The notes under the pieces: generated by a model
What the model saw: only the letters and a program-made list of their open reading frames with translations
What the model was told of the DNA's origin: nothing
Database searches by the model: none
Made by a program: the position numbers and the translations under genes
Origin: Megamerina dolium
Taxonomy: Eukaryota > Arthropoda > Insecta > Diptera > Megamerinidae
Length of the DNA: 64,000 nt
Assembly (NCBI GenBank): GCA_963854835.1
Contig: OY978525.1
Location: 88,237,671-88,301,670, forward strand
Direction: 5' to 3'
Part shown: piece by piece, positions 10,718 to 24,054 of the stretch
Numbering within the stretch: the first letter of the stretch is position 1
Layout: each line of letters opens with the position of its first letter

Positions 10718-13636
10718 TATATAAAATTCAAAATACAATATTAATTGAGAATTTGTTTTATTATTGAAATTATTGTATTTCAGTACAGTTTACCTTGTTC
10801 AAACCTTTTAATGCAAAAATTTGGGTTGCATGCAATGAGGTGTCAAATATTTCAAATATTTGTGTTTAGAACTTATCAGGAGAATTTCGGTGATCATTTC
10901 CTTATCAAGAATTGAGCTAAGTTGATGCAAAATCAAAAGTAGCTACTACAATGTTTAAATTTCATACATATAAACGATCTAGTTGTGCTATAGTCTCAAA
11001 GACTATATAGAGCAACTATGAGTAAACGCAAAATCTAAAGATTTTATGCTACCACCTCCATCATCATTACCCATCATCATCGTCATCATCAGCAGCATAA
11101 CCATTCTTATAAATATCTTCTAACCATCATCACATCTATTAATACTATATTATACAAAAAAAGAAAAACAAAAATGAATGATGCCTCAGCTGCGACTGCA
11201 TTTAAGTTGCTGATGAAATCATCATATATATTTACATACATAGTATCATCAAAACTGTATTTACCAAAACCGCAACACAAGCTTATATGAAAAATCCATA
11301 GCATATCCTTAGGATGAAAAATAATTTTCTTCATCGCATCTTTGTGTTTACTAATTTTTTGGTTGGCTTTTTTTCTTCTCTTGTATTTCATTTCGACACT
11401 GTTGCTGACAGTAACGTGCATTACACATACTGTTGCAACATGACTGTTGCATATAGGCATACAGAAAATGAAATTTCATCTTTCTTACCATCGGCGTACA
11501 TACACATATACTATTGTTCGTATATTGTATGTGATAACGTCGCAGTTTCTTTCCATTGCTATTGCCTACATGTATATATGTAGTGAGGACGTGCAAAACT
11601 TGTGCAACATGTCTTTAACTATATACCTTACTTACATTGTAGCATATATGTATGGATAGGGTTGTTGTTCTTATTGTACCATATGTGACATCAGACGAAG
11701 GTACTCCAATATATGAGTATTTCATGTAAAAGCATTTTTATTACATGCAACATGCTGCCGTAAGAGTGCAGCTGGCTTAAGGCATTCAAAAATGTTTTTT
11801 TTTTCTCCTGTTGCCATAGTTACTTGCGTTTTTGCGTGCTTTCGGCAAAATTACTCACTGCAAATTTGCAATAAGTACCTAAATATACTCGAAAATGTAA
11901 AACACACATATTCAGACAGCAGCGTGAACATGGAAGTATGTATGTACGTGTATGTTAAAGCATTCTGTGAGCTGCATGATCTACCAACATCGATACATAT
12001 GGTACCATAACTGCATACATACATACAGCTCATCCCAGTCATAGTAGTACTTATCTGCCTTTGCCGCTACTATGCCACACATCTAAGTGGCGCAGTTATG
12101 ATTATGTTTCAAAGTGTGGTGTTTATGTAATGTTGAGTTGCAAATATTGTTGCTGAAGTGGCAGTGTTATTTCCTTAGTGTGTCTTATTTTTCTATTTTC
12201 TCCTCTGTTTCAGGACACGTGTGTGTGAGTATGAGCATACTTTTTCCGGTTGCTTATTTTGGCAACAATGTCTCTAGTTTAAGATGCAATATCCTTACCA
12301 TTCCACCAGTAGTAGGAGATAAACTACAATAGTTGCATACTCGTAGCATACTTTAAGTATATATATATATATTTTAAATTTGAATAGAAATGAATACAAA
12401 TATTACGAGTATTTGCTATAGAATATATCTCAGTGAGTAGATTATTATACTGTCCAGCTGGTGAATAATTTTAAATTAAATTTAGCAGAACTGCGATGTA
12501 AAATCTAAGTGCATGCGCTTGATGTGAGATTTATTAACTTTTAATAGTAAAATATATTAATTTTTCTCATAATGACTACTTTATCGTAGGAATGTTGTAA
12601 TGAAAACAATTCTGCATTTCAGGTAGAAAGGTGAAGGGCTTTAGCAAAAGCTCTTGTGATAATTAATTCATAGTTCTAAACATATTGATGAGAATATCAA
12701 TGCGTTCTAGACATTTAGACATTTTTAGCACTTCATGTAAAAATGGCACTGCTAAATGCTAAAGAAAATCTTTTAGAAAATTTTCTTTCGAAAACGGAAG
12801 GAAACAACTTTAATAAAAACCTAGCAGGTGATGATACTTAGTTCTATAAATCCAACCTGACAACCTAATATTGGTTCATAATCGATTGGCTACAGAGAGT
12901 ATATTAAAGCATTACAACAACATGTAACTGATGGTAACTGTGAAGTTGTATAAAGAATATTGCTTATTACAAGTTATAAGAAATTCATTGGGAAACTGAA
13001 AACCAACAGGCGATGCGTTGCGAATATTTACACCACCAGCTCAGAAATTTTTATATACATTTTACTTTTGCCTATCTTATGATGATTTTATTTTCATTTG
13101 AATGAAAACTCTTACTTTCACTATTACCAGCAATTCTACTATAAGCCATACAGAAGCAAAGAATATTGATATCATCAAATTTATAAAAATTGTAAAATGT
13201 AGAATCATTCTGTGATGTCAGATATGAGTTTTTATAGTCTCAATATATGGGAAGAATAACATAATCCCAATAAACATATATCATATTATATCTAGTACAG
13301 CCATATTTGGCAAGGCTGATATTTACTGAACCACTCTGAAGGTGACGCAATAAGAATAATGATTATGTATATTCTAATGATGATGATGATGATCATGATG
13401 ATTCTAATGATGATAGAACACTGGTGAAGAATAAAGATTATGAATCTAACGAAGCAACTAACCATACACTCACACAAATACATACCCTACCACATACAAT
13501 GACGTGTGCTTATATTAGAAAATAAATAGCTCCACATATATTATTCCCAAAAGCTGCGTAAACCGAATTCTATGCTTTCGTATGTCATGCTTCAATTCAT
13601 ATACTCCTTTATGGTATAGTAACGCATATACACACG

Positions 13637-13704
<68 letters not shown>

Positions 13705-14239
13705 AAGGCAATGAACCTACAACAAACTCATTCATATACATTTTCGTACATAAAAAAGCCACTAATGTGCCGCGAAATACGCCACACACTCATCATAGTA
13801 GTGTGCTACGTTATTTCTGTTTCTACTGTTGTAAAAAGCCCAGCAAATTGAAATTAATGATTTCGACATTTATAATCATTGTTTCATTCTTTCAATTTGT
13901 CTTGCCTGTGTAACGTTACCATACAAATCAAACAAGACAAATATGCACAAAAAGCACCCACAAAACCGTGTTGTTTTGCAATCATTAGGTTTGTCTAAGG
14001 TAGGAGCAATGACACCAGAGGTTGCAACGCGCTATGTTCGAATCGCCATCAGAATACTCAAGGGTACTCAGTGACTAGTTATTGGAAGTAGCTTTGCCTA
14101 ATATGTTTCCAGTATTGTTAGACGAGTGGGGTAGGTGGGTGGCGAAAACCTCCTCCTTTTCGGACCCACGACATAAAAACTCCCTTCCAACGAAAAATTT
14201 TAGAGTGCCTCAGATAAGAACTAGCCCTTTTGTTGATGA
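10718..14239. other. AT-rich non-coding stretch with microsatellites
   Basis: No recognisable gene. An imperfect hairpin lies at 10981-11017 (arms AGTTGTGCTATAGTCT and AGACTATATAGAGCAACT, loop CAA). CAT/ATC repeats are at 11048-11100 and GAT repeats at 13377-13424. The overlapping open frames at 11107-11660 lie on both strands in low-complexity DNA and show no motifs. Confidence 0.5.
13638..13700. repeat. (TA)n microsatellite
   Basis: About 31 uninterrupted TA units. It creates an artificial Tyr-Ile open frame, which I reject as a gene. Confidence 0.97.
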
Positions 14240-15030
14240 TTGAAAATGCGAACGAAATAGTAACCTTCTTGATTTACAGACAGCACCTGGAATGTCCGAT
14301 CCCTCTCTATGGACCTCTACTATATTCAACTGGTTTATTTCCTTGATAAATATAAGGCTGACAATGTACAGGGTAGGGCATTGATGGACAGGGCTGCTCT
14401 AAAAGAACATCCTGTGCTATTCTTTACTGTTGTCATGCGGATAACCACTATCTCGGATGTGGATTTGCTGTCAATAAGAGACATCTGGAATCACAGTTCA
14501 CACCTGAGAATGAACGTCTGACAACAATCCGCACTAAAGCATCAATTTTTATCATCAGCATAGTATTGTCCCATGATCCGACGGATGAGAAGGACAGTGC
14601 AACCAAAGAGAGCTCTACATCTCCCGTTGTGCAGTGAATATTGGGAAGCACCTCTCCCCGCCGTTTAATACCGAAACCCCGTTTAATACCCAACGACGTT
14701 TCAGACATGGTGCTCCGTAATTGAAAGCAACTAATGGCCCTATCTTCAACAAAAGAGTCAAGCTGTTAGTGTATGCCGATGATATTACCTAGTTTTTACA
14801 AACGAAGAGTCCCGGTGTCTTGGAGAGCACGTTACTGTTGATAACTGCTTTTGAAGTAGTGAAAGAATTTGTCTATTTTTGAACCAGCATTAACACCAGC
14901 ATTGACGTCAGCCTGTAAATATTACGAAAGGTCACTATTGCTAACAGGTGTTACTTTGGGCTAAGTAAGCAATTGAGAAGTCGAGAAACTTTCTCGAGAA
15001 ACGAAAACCACACTCTATAAGTCTCTCCGC
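14240..15030 (+). mobile_element. RTE-like non-LTR retrotransposon relic (endonuclease plus RT fragments)
   Basis: Two halves of a LINE protein can be read with frame changes. At 14285-14640 the frame gives TWNVRSLSMDLYYIQ, then YFLDKYKADNVQ and MDRAALKEHPVLF, ending near HDPTDEKDSATKESS. This is the layout of an apurinic-like endonuclease domain (the WNVRSL start and the DPTDEKD end). At 14730-15025 the reverse transcriptase palm appears as GPIFNKRVKLLVYADDI, with the YADD motif at 14772-14783, followed by ANRCYFGLSKQLRSR and TKTTLYKS, the usual downstream block. The middle of the RT is lost. Clade placement (RTE-like) is by motif flavour only. Confidence 0.72.
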
Positions 15031-18000
15031 CGAAGAAACAAAACTTTAGTTTTGTTTAGTTTTAATTTTGTACTGTCAGAGGAATTAGAATTGGATATAA
15101 AAATAAAACTTTGTTAAAAAACAAAACAAAATTTATATATTCTGAAAAGCAGCCACATAATGGTAACTCACTTTAGCAGTACCTACAGGACTATCCATTG
15201 TTTTGTTTCAAAGATTTTGGCTCTCGTCAGACTGCACAACACCATTGCACAATTGCGCAAAAAGCACAAGAAATGAAAACGCTAAATATATCATCAGTCG
15301 AGTTGTAGTTGTACAGACATATGTAGCGTAACCAAATGTCTTCAAAATTAAAAATGTAATTACAAAAATCTATTCGAAAAAATTATCATATGGCTTAGAT
15401 TTCGTCACAAACATCTTACTTATGCTCATTTGCTCATAAAATAAATTTCAATATACTTAAAGTTTTTCGTCGTTCGATTTCCTTGTGGCATAGTTCTTGC
15501 TTGGTGTTTGTATTTGTATTGCATTTGAAGGTGCATTACTTTCTGATGGTTGCTGACTATTCGTTACAAGAATGAGCCATTTAACTCTTGCATTCCCATT
15601 GTTTCCTATGGACAACATTTACAATTTAGCTTATAAGTAACCCTGTGAAAGCATAACGGGGAATTCCACGACATGAGCACTCAATTGTTCATTTGCCAGC
15701 TTCATTTCTTCATGACTATCGGTGCGAAAAAATCAATTACAACCGACGTTTAAAAAATATACAAGGTAAAGAAAATTTTTGAGAAAAAGTGAATTAAATT
15801 ATTAAAAATAAGTAAGAGAATGAAATAAAAATAAAGCTTTGGAAATGGTTTTTAGTTTGAACTAGGCATTTTTGCACTCACAAACGCACAACTTTGAAAT
15901 TAATACCAGCTCATATTTAAGGCTCTACCAACCACAAAATGTCATCAAAGAATTTTTAGCCCCGACCAAATTAATTCGGACATGAAAGAGTTAAAAATCA
16001 TTTAGCTTTACAAATCAAAGCTTAAATTTATATCTTTCCACTAGCAGCAAGCAAAGTGATTTACTTTTATGGGTGTAAACAAGCATATTTAAATAACTTG
16101 ATTATTGAGAACTTTTATTTTACTTTCTTTTACTTTATCAACAAAACAATTAAGTGTATTATTATTTGTTAAAAATTTATAAGAATGTCACATACCTCAC
16201 TATTTAATTTATAGCGAAACTATAAAAGACAACAGCACACAAATAATGACGTCAGTAATTAGAAGATATGTAAAATGAGAAGAACGAGAAGGTATTAAAT
16301 AAATGACTGCATTTAAATGAATATTACACATGTTTTTATTAGTTTTGAAAACACATGCTAACAACAAATGAAATTCTCACACTGGCTCACTCCACGTCGA
16401 CTCCCTGAACGACGCCCTTGAACGATATCTAGAAAATAAGAATTTGCCATGAATATTTTAAGCATACTGAAGAGGAGGTTACAAGGCCAATGTTCTTCGG
16501 AGCCTCTAGTGTCAAATTAGTTCAGGAGTTCATCTTCTCCCAACTGGTTAATTTACAAATTTTTGCTTTTGATTTGAGTTTTGCATTTAACAAAAATTAA
16601 GAATATGCTCCTAGAAAAAAGAGGCGTATGCGGTGTTTGACTTCGACCATAACTACCTTAGCCAGTAGCAATCCTATCAATAATGATTAAATTAAATTAA
16701 TTAAATTAAGATATGATATCAGTATTTGTTTTGTATGATCGATGAGATCGGTGGATACAATATGCCATTAATATACTGTATAACTTATGGATGTATACAA
16801 GTACAAATGTTTAGACCACTGCGAGACACCGAGATACCAGACGCATGACTAGTTCCTGCACTAGTTAATTTTATCGCAGAGATGACAAAGTAAGTATTCT
16901 TAGATCATTTCAAATTAGTCTCAATTCGTACAAACTTGTGTAGGTATGTGTATTAACTTGCCCTGCTGCTATTATTGTTGATATATAATGGGAAACCAAA
17001 GAATGATAAAAAATTAACCAAAACAAATAAATAATAAACCAAATCAAATTGTGAACAATGTGAGAAATAAATAATAATCCCCATAATGGTTCTGATAAAT
17101 AAGTAATCACATCGATTTGACTTTATCAATTTGCTTGAGAGCCACCACCATCCTTTCACTCATCCATCGAACCATATACTCTCCCCCATGAAAATAGTTT
17201 GTGCTACTTTTGCGATTTGCTTTTTATTTTCTTTATTTTTTTTTACGTATTATGTTTGAAACATATCAAAAGTTGTATTCAAGGTTTTCGTATTATTGCA
17301 GAATACTTCTCCACCATACTTAATTCCTTTCAAATATGTGCAAGCAATTTTCCAAATATTTTTCGATCAAAAGTTTTCACCAGTAACAAAAAAAAACCAT
17401 TATACATATTATATATGAGTAAGAGTAGTTGAAGAAGAAGCAAAAAAAAAAAGACCAGAAATTAAATATAAATATTGTATATACAAGCATATATATGTGA
17501 ACGAACATACACGAACGCATACATATATGAATTTATGTGTAGTAAAAGGAATCATGCATGAGAATAATATACAATATATGTATGTATGGCACATACTTTC
17601 ATCATCAAAACATAATCAAACGCATTTTCAGAAAATTTCCAACACTACAAAGTACACACCCGTACTGACAGTCATATACAAACACACACACATGCACCAG
17701 CGTTCACAGTTTGTACACCGCACTCACGCCACAGAGAAAAAATAGAAAAGAAAAATTAAGTTTGCCTGTCGACAGACACATCACCATTATTTGTGGAAGC
17801 AATAAAATTCTAAGTATATGTTCGTACGAGGACATATCCCAGTAGAAAATGAGCTCATCCAATCATTAGCCTTTAAGCATTGGAAGTGAGTTAATTGATA
17901 CCTATTGTTTCAAAGTCCATAGTAAACAAAAGGTTATCGTATATTTGCTACTACACTTATTTTACATCAAGTAACGTAATATTGAATTACTTTTTTGAGC

Positions 18001-19253
18001 CTCAACGAAAAATCATAGAACCTAAGTTGAGGAAAAGTCATGGGGAAACTTGTTGTTGATTTTTTGTACAACTCAAGCATTCTAGTGATCTCTCTCGCTT
18101 CAGAACTCCCGAATGTTTCACTGTATTATGTAGCAATAGAGTAATGCAATGTAGAGTAATCAAGCAGCAACATTTATATTGCTGGGATACATAGGCAGTT
18201 ATAACACTAGCACGAGTTTGTGTGAACCAGCATATATGTACATTTAAACAATATTATATAGTAAATATATAGTGTATTTATCTATATATTTGCTGGAGCA
18301 AGTTGCGTCGAGGTATGAGGGAATTGTCTCGCAAACTTTTTAACCAAAATGTTAAGCGACAAAACTTTGATTATCCATGTGTGTGTGTGTTTTAAAACAT
18401 ACAAATTTTACTAAAAAATAAAAAAAATTTTACAAATTTTACTGTTTGTATTTAAATTTCATAAAAAAATTACGTTTTTCCACAAACTTGCAAACTGAAG
18501 CTGATTGGTAATTTTTGTATGTATTTTAAATTGTATTTAAAGTGTACGAACAGCGAATTAAAGCAAGTAAGGTATATGTATATATACATTGATTCTGTCT
18601 ATTAGCCATACAACAAGAGCAACATGAACAAAATTAGCACATTAGCAACATTTCACAACATTTTCGATTATATATTAGGTTAAAAAGACTCTGAAGAAGC
18701 TTAAATTAAAATTTAAAAATGGAAATAGAAATGGAGGATAAATAATTTGAATGGAATAAAAATTCATGTACTATATTCACATAACTACTACTGAACTTGT
18801 TCAGGATAAATATTACTCCTTTTTATGTAATAATTATTTAATCAATTTCATTTTTATATCCTGCATGAATGTATATTCATTTCAGTCAGATGTTTGTAAC
18901 CATCCGGTGATATAGAAAAGTATATATATTCCTTATCAGTGTTGCCCACATAGTTCATTCGTCCGCCTATCCCATTGACTGGTTTGCACGATAACTTATG
19001 CATATATTATATAGAAATTTGTCATGAGTAACCCATGATCCAAGGGATAGGTTAACTGCCACTCCCACACTGAGCAGTCAAAGTAACTAACCTTGGAATA
19101 TTTAAAATTTTTAAATAAGTGATGAGTAGACCCAAGTCGAAATTAGTAAATTTTTTATGGATTGCTATAAATTTGTTCCTAAAAAGAACTTTCAGAATTA
19201 CTGTCCTAACTCTGCGTGATAGTCAATAATACTGATAGAACATGTCGTATAGC
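15031..19253. other. 4.2-kb AT-rich non-coding stretch, no gene seen
   Basis: Stops occur throughout all frames. Open frames near 16910-17160 and 17199-17745 are hydrophobic or Thr/His-rich products of T-rich and ACATAC DNA with no family motif. The block at 16376-16560 is a little less AT-rich but unreadable. No inverted repeat ends were found. Confidence 0.5.
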
Positions 19254-19686
19254 CCTGACAGACGGCAGTGTTAATCCGAATTAACGATTTAATTCGAATT
19301 AACTCGGGCATTAACTGCAGCTATCCGCATTAACTCAACGAGTTAATTCTCAAATTTAAAGAAGATTAGGGCAATTTACGATGGCAACACTGCTGAAAAA
19401 TTTCTATTGTGAATTTTTCTTGATCCAACTTACAAAACTTTCAACAATTGTTAACAATTTTCGACATGAAAAGCATTGGCAAACAAATAAATCCAGCTGT
19501 TAATTACGAACTGTGAATGTCAATTTACAAGTTTCTGATAGTTTTCAGTTCACGGACTTCTTGTAGATTTTCTCATATCGAGAGTGGCGGAAGACAGGAA
19601 TTGATGGTGATAGTAATGTAAGTGAGCAGACTTAATAAAACAGCAATCAGCTGTTTAATTAATCCGCAATACTGCCGTCTGTCAGG
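19254..19686. mobile_element. MITE-like element with 16-bp perfect terminal inverted repeats
   Basis: The left end CCTGACAGACGGCAGT (19254-19269) is matched perfectly in inverted orientation by the right end (19671-19686), and similarity continues weakly inward (GTTAATCCG against ATTGCGGATTAATTAA). Total length is 433 bp with no coding frame. Subterminal words are repeated on the left side: several copies of ATTAACT and a perfect palindrome TTAATTCGAATTAA at 19289-19302. I see no convincing target-site duplication, so the superfamily (hAT, PIF/Harbinger or other) is open. Confidence 0.78.
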
Positions 19687-19822
19687 TTAGTATTATATTC
19701 GGATTAAGTGATAAGATAAGTTGATAACTTGAGCAGTTCGTCATACTGTCGATCACCTTAAAAACTTAAGTGTTAATAAGTCGTGACAATCAGTGTCGTA
19801 GGCTCGTTCCAAACTTAATATA

Positions 19823-20689
19823 AGGTCTAGTAAAAAAAAATCCATTATATTTGCATTAAATTGAAGGTTTTATTTAGCATAGTTAGAATAATCCGATTTA
19901 TGTCAAATATGCACCGTTTTGTTTGATAACTTGTTGCAATTTTAAAGGTAATTTCATAATGCTTCTGGCCGTATGGGAACAGCTCATAGTAGATGATTCC
20001 CTGCCAATCCCACCAAACACATAGCAAAACCTTCCTGACCGTCAATCCTAGTTTGGCCACCGTTTGCGCCGTTGTCGTAAGTGACCCACTTTTAATCACC
20101 AGTAACCATCCGGAAACCATTCAGAAATGGATCGATTTTGTTGCGATTCAGCAGCGTTTCGCAGATGGAAATTCGGTCCATGAGGTTTTTTTGCGTTAAC
20201 TCGTTTGGCACCCATACATCGAGCTTCTTTCTGTATCCAGTCTTATTTAAATGGTTTCAAATGTTTTTTTGTGCAATGTTCAGCTCCTGTGCCATAGAAA
20301 CAGTGCTAACCTGACGGTCAGACTCGACGATTTCTATTTTCGACAATTGGCCTTCCAGAGCGTGGTGCATCTTTGACATCAAAATTACCGGAACGGAATC
20401 GACGAAACCAAAATTGCATGTAATTGACTGTTACAGTATCAGGCCGTATGGCTTGCGTTTTCGCCTTTATCGAAGAAAAACAGTAAAATATGGCGTATAT
20501 ACTCTTTACTGTCCATCTTTGACGTGTGCTCAAACAATACTGAGTCAAGCAATCACAAAACTGCCTGAAAAGTTTATTTAGTACGAAATCCTATCTTTCT
20601 AGCGTAATCCGATTGCACTTATACAACGCGAGATACAGATTACTAAAGCCCTCTATTGAAAAAATAATGGATATCTTTTTACTACACCT
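19823..20689 (-). mobile_element. mellifera/capitata-type mariner, internally deleted (867 bp)
   Basis: The left end reads AGGTCTAGTAAAAAAAAATC after TA at 19821-19822. The right end, reversed, reads AGGTGTAGTAAAAAGATATC; its flank is GA where TA is expected, probably a point change. It is the same family as the copy at 9597, with many identical blocks, but in the opposite orientation and with a large internal deletion. Confidence 0.9.
19898..20516 (-). pseudogene. mariner transposase, internally deleted
   Basis: The ATG at 20514-20516 opens MDSKEYIRHILLFFF. It is followed by PDTVTVNYMQFWFRRFRSGN, with about ten residues missing before PDT, then DAPRSGRP, a broken linker, and VWVPNELT. The GDEKW motif has its Glu codon changed to TAA near 20096. 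After WWDWQGIIYYELFPYGQ the frame jumps to the extreme C-terminus: the sequence GAYLT and stop TAA sit at 19898-19915. The deletion removes both the second and third catalytic Asp. About 205 of about 345 codons remain. Confidence 0.87.
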
Positions 20690-23562
20690 GATACATATAT
20701 TATCAAGTTTAGAATCATTTCAAGGATTAAATGCCACAATCTCTAATTTTCTTATATTCTTTTCTTTCGTAGAGTAATTGGAAATTATTTTGACTGCAAA
20801 ACTTTTTCTTGAAAATACTTTTGAAAGTTTTTTGTCAAAGCTTGGGAAAAATAATTTTCTAAAATCTAACCCGTTAATAATAGGTTAATATATCTAAGTA
20901 GGTAGTTCTCTTTCGTATAATAGTTAAGTATAAATTTAATATAATGCATAAAACTGAAGTTGCACACATACGTATATATTCTAATAATTATAATTTTATA
21001 TTAAGACAGTGTACAATGATGGGAAGTTGTTAAGCAAAAACCAAGAACGCAATTTTTGTGCGGTTTTAATTAACAACTATGTATGTATTCTATTTATAGG
21101 AATACTCGTATATACATATGTATATGCACATGTGTGTGGGCATATGTTTAGGCATGAATGAATATCTGCGTGGGTGCATGTGTGCGTGTGAGTAAATGTA
21201 TGTAGAAATTAGTGGAAAAACTTTTAAGAATTTTTCCCAAAAAATACACGCAATACCAAATTGTTTTGTTAAATTACAATTTTCTATGTGCATAACCACA
21301 TCCTCACACACACGCGCATATATATTGTATATCAATGCAGGCATAAGTATGTGTGCGTGCGTCTAGAATATTTTTGAATGAGAGTGGAAGGCACTGTCAA
21401 TCGAATAATGTCATTCTTTGGCAATATTCAAGGCATGTCACATTTAGTAAATAAACTAAGGAACAACAACAAAATGTTAAATGCAACTTGACATGTTAAA
21501 TTTCAGCGACATCATATATAATCGCTTTCTCTTTCTCTCTCTCTCTCTCTCTCTATCAATTTATCTATCTGTCACACTCGTTTGTTGTAGGTTGTTGATG
21601 GGAGTGAAAGCTAAAAATGAATTGTATAGTATGTGCCTTCTTGTAGATGTAAATATCAGTTAAGAAGAAATATGTATGTCAAATACATACCACAGACATT
21701 GAAATATATAGATTAGGTTGTATATGAACAAATTATTATTGCTTGTCTTACAAATATTTCATACATTTTCCTACTCTCTCTCTCTCTCTGTACTATGTGT
21801 ATGTACGTACAAACTGCAAACAGCAACATCAATACTAATGGCTATAATTTGGAATGTAAATATTTTGAATACATTATTTTGTGGTTTTTCTTCAGTATTA
21901 GCAAACATTTTTTAAAGTATGCAAAATGTTAAAAATCAAGTACCTACATAAATTCATATTGTATAAAAATTATTAACGAAGAAAAAACAAAAAAAATCAA
22001 ATCAAATAAGCGTACAAGCAAGTTAAAACTAATTGAGCTCATTTATGACGTAATAAGAAAAAATAAATTAGGGTAATGTAATATATGCCATCTGTAAAGT
22101 ACGAGTATAGACTTCAGAGGTGAGCATTTTGCGAGGAAAATTGTGCCCATTTGGGATACGACAAGAAACATGATCCTCTAATCCAAAACAATTATTTCTT
22201 TAAAATATTACATGCATAAGAGTGTAAAAAATATTTGTAATAAATAGTGATGGATGGCTCCTATCTGCTGTCATATTAGCAAGACGGTCATATAACGATC
22301 AGTGTAGAATTGTGGAATTAAGGAAGAAATTAGTATGTGTATAATATATAACTACGACTATGAGTATTTCTTCTGCGATGAAACATGACATCTGCTCGTT
22401 TCTTTTTTGCTAATAAAATTTATTAATATTACGATTTCATTTTTTTCCCCCTTCTCATTCTACAATAAATATGGTAACGCTATAAAGCGCAATAGCAAAC
22501 ATTCAATATTTCAAATGAACAATAACTTTTGGTTCGCTTTCATCACCATTTCCTACTTTTTTCTCTGTGTCTTCTGTTTCCAGCAACAATGGCAATAACA
22601 ATATGGTAGAGCGTGTAAAACCGCAATAAGCCAAATTAAGGCTCAGTCTTAACAATTTGTTAAATATTCATATACATATAAATGTACATGTACACACATA
22701 GACATACATCCCACAGTTGAAAACATACAATTACATGAACCATTATATGCCTTCGTGTTATTTAAAAAATGAGGCAAATGATATAAATGAGCGACAGACA
22801 GGTGAGACAGACAATGAGCCATCAGAGAGACAGGAAGATAAATGGTATTGAATAAGGTATAAGGAGAAGAGATGTTCAAAAACAAAATGAAATGTGATTC
22901 TTTAACACCTTTCTCATTTACATGCATATAGCTACTTACATGCTAGTGTATATTCGTACTGCTCTGTGCTATCGACAATGACAATGTTAAATGAAGAATA
23001 TCATGATTATCCACAGACATGCTTTTATATATAACCTCATAGTATTGTACATCAACTGCTCACAAATAAGTCTAACTAAAAGTGTCTCCGTTCGACACTC
23101 CTCTCCATTCATCTATCTCATGCTCGATCTAGAGAAGTTTGCTGCTGTATTGTGTAATCATAAACATAAATTTTAAGGTAATTAGTTTTGGTTAATGAAC
23201 AAAATGAAATAGTCATCGTTAAGTGTTATTTTCATCTTCATATTACTCGTATTCCATTTATGATTTGCGTGTGTTCATTTTTATTCTCTTTAATTTGCTA
23301 CTTGATTTATTTTAAATGTGCTTTATTGTTATTACACTTTTTGAATTATTGCAATTGGCTAGAAAAATAAATTAGTAAACATACTGACAAATGTGCACAA
23401 TAATTACATAGCTAGATAAGGAAACGGATGAAATGAGGACGAAGTATATCGGAAAATCCTCAAATGGCTCCGTTTTGTAACACTATAAAGAAATGCAATT
23501 AACGGTACAGTATTAGCATTTTACACAACAATTTTCCGGCATCAATCAAAGAAAATATATAA
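20690..23562. other. AT-rich non-coding stretch with CT microsatellites
   Basis: Contains CT runs at 21531-21554 and 21775-21788 and many ACATAC/GTGTG tracts (21100-21360). Open frames here (for example 21090-21344 minus, 22649-22927 minus) are low-complexity and motif-free. No gene is supported. Confidence 0.5.
21531..21554. repeat. (CT)n microsatellite
   Basis: Near-perfect CT dinucleotide run. Confidence 0.95.
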
Positions 23563-24054
23563 TCAATCAAACTGAGCTCGACCTCTTTGTTTGGAGATAT
23601 CCCTACTAAGTAATAGATGAGTCTTAGTAGTTGCTTGATTTAGTTCGATGACACTCATCGTCGGTTCATTTTCTGTGGTCTTCATTTGATTTTTTAATTC
23701 CCTAAGTAGTATAAGAAATGTCAACATAAAATCCAGCAAAACACTATTCACATTCTGTCGGATCGAACTTAGTGATTGAACAACTTTAGAATATATTGCC
23801 TTGATCTCTGACTGACTGCTGGCACCAACCAATTGGTATTTCCCTAACAGTAACCCCCTGGTGCCTTTAAAGTGTATTTCAGCTTGAAAGATACTACTGA
23901 AATATGGTGGTTTGAAGTACTCTTCAATTTCTAGTATGCCCGAATAAAGTCCTGCTCTACACGTAAAATCGGTAAGCTCCCTCAGCGCGAGTTTGAGTTT
24001 TTCATCAAGTGACATTTCCATGAAAATTACTAAAAGATAGCTAGATTTAAACAA
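23563..24054 (-). CDS. unrecognised intact ORF (153-163 codons), possibly a gag-like N-terminal fragment
   Basis: This is the only long frame in the window with balanced, non-repetitive composition and no break. The likely starts are the two close Met codons in MEMSLDEKLKLALRELTDF (ATG at about 24021 or 24015); the longest frame starts at 24054 with a hydrophobic leader that may not be used. The first 110 residues look largely helical, with a Phe/Tyr-rich centre (EYFKPPYFSSIFQAEIHF), then a Ser/Gln/Asn region (SSIRQNVNSVLLDFML), a charged link (ELKNQMKTTENEPT) and MSVIELNQATTKT. A helical head followed by an IE...AT segment resembles the N-terminal part of some Ty3/gypsy gag proteins, but this is inference. 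No zinc knuckle, protease, RT or LTR is visible next to it. It could equally be a lineage-specific single-exon gene. Upstream lies an ATT repeat; no clear polyadenylation signal follows closely. Confidence 0.45.
   Translation of the reverse strand: MFKSSYLLVIFMEMSLDEKLKLALRELTDFTCRAGLYSGILEIEEYFKPPYFSSIFQAEIHFKGTRGLLLGKYQLVGASSQSEIKAIYSKVVQSLSSIRQNVNSVLLDFMLTFLILLRELKNQMKTTENEPTMSVIELNQATTKTHLLLSRDISKQRGRAQFD

Noticed and set aside
11107..11660. Overlapping open frames on both strands
   Set aside because: Low complexity, rich in Tyr/Ile/His/Cys from ACATAC-type DNA, with no family motif.
13582..13851. 89-codon frame with Tyr-Ile repeats
   Set aside because: It is produced by the TA microsatellite.
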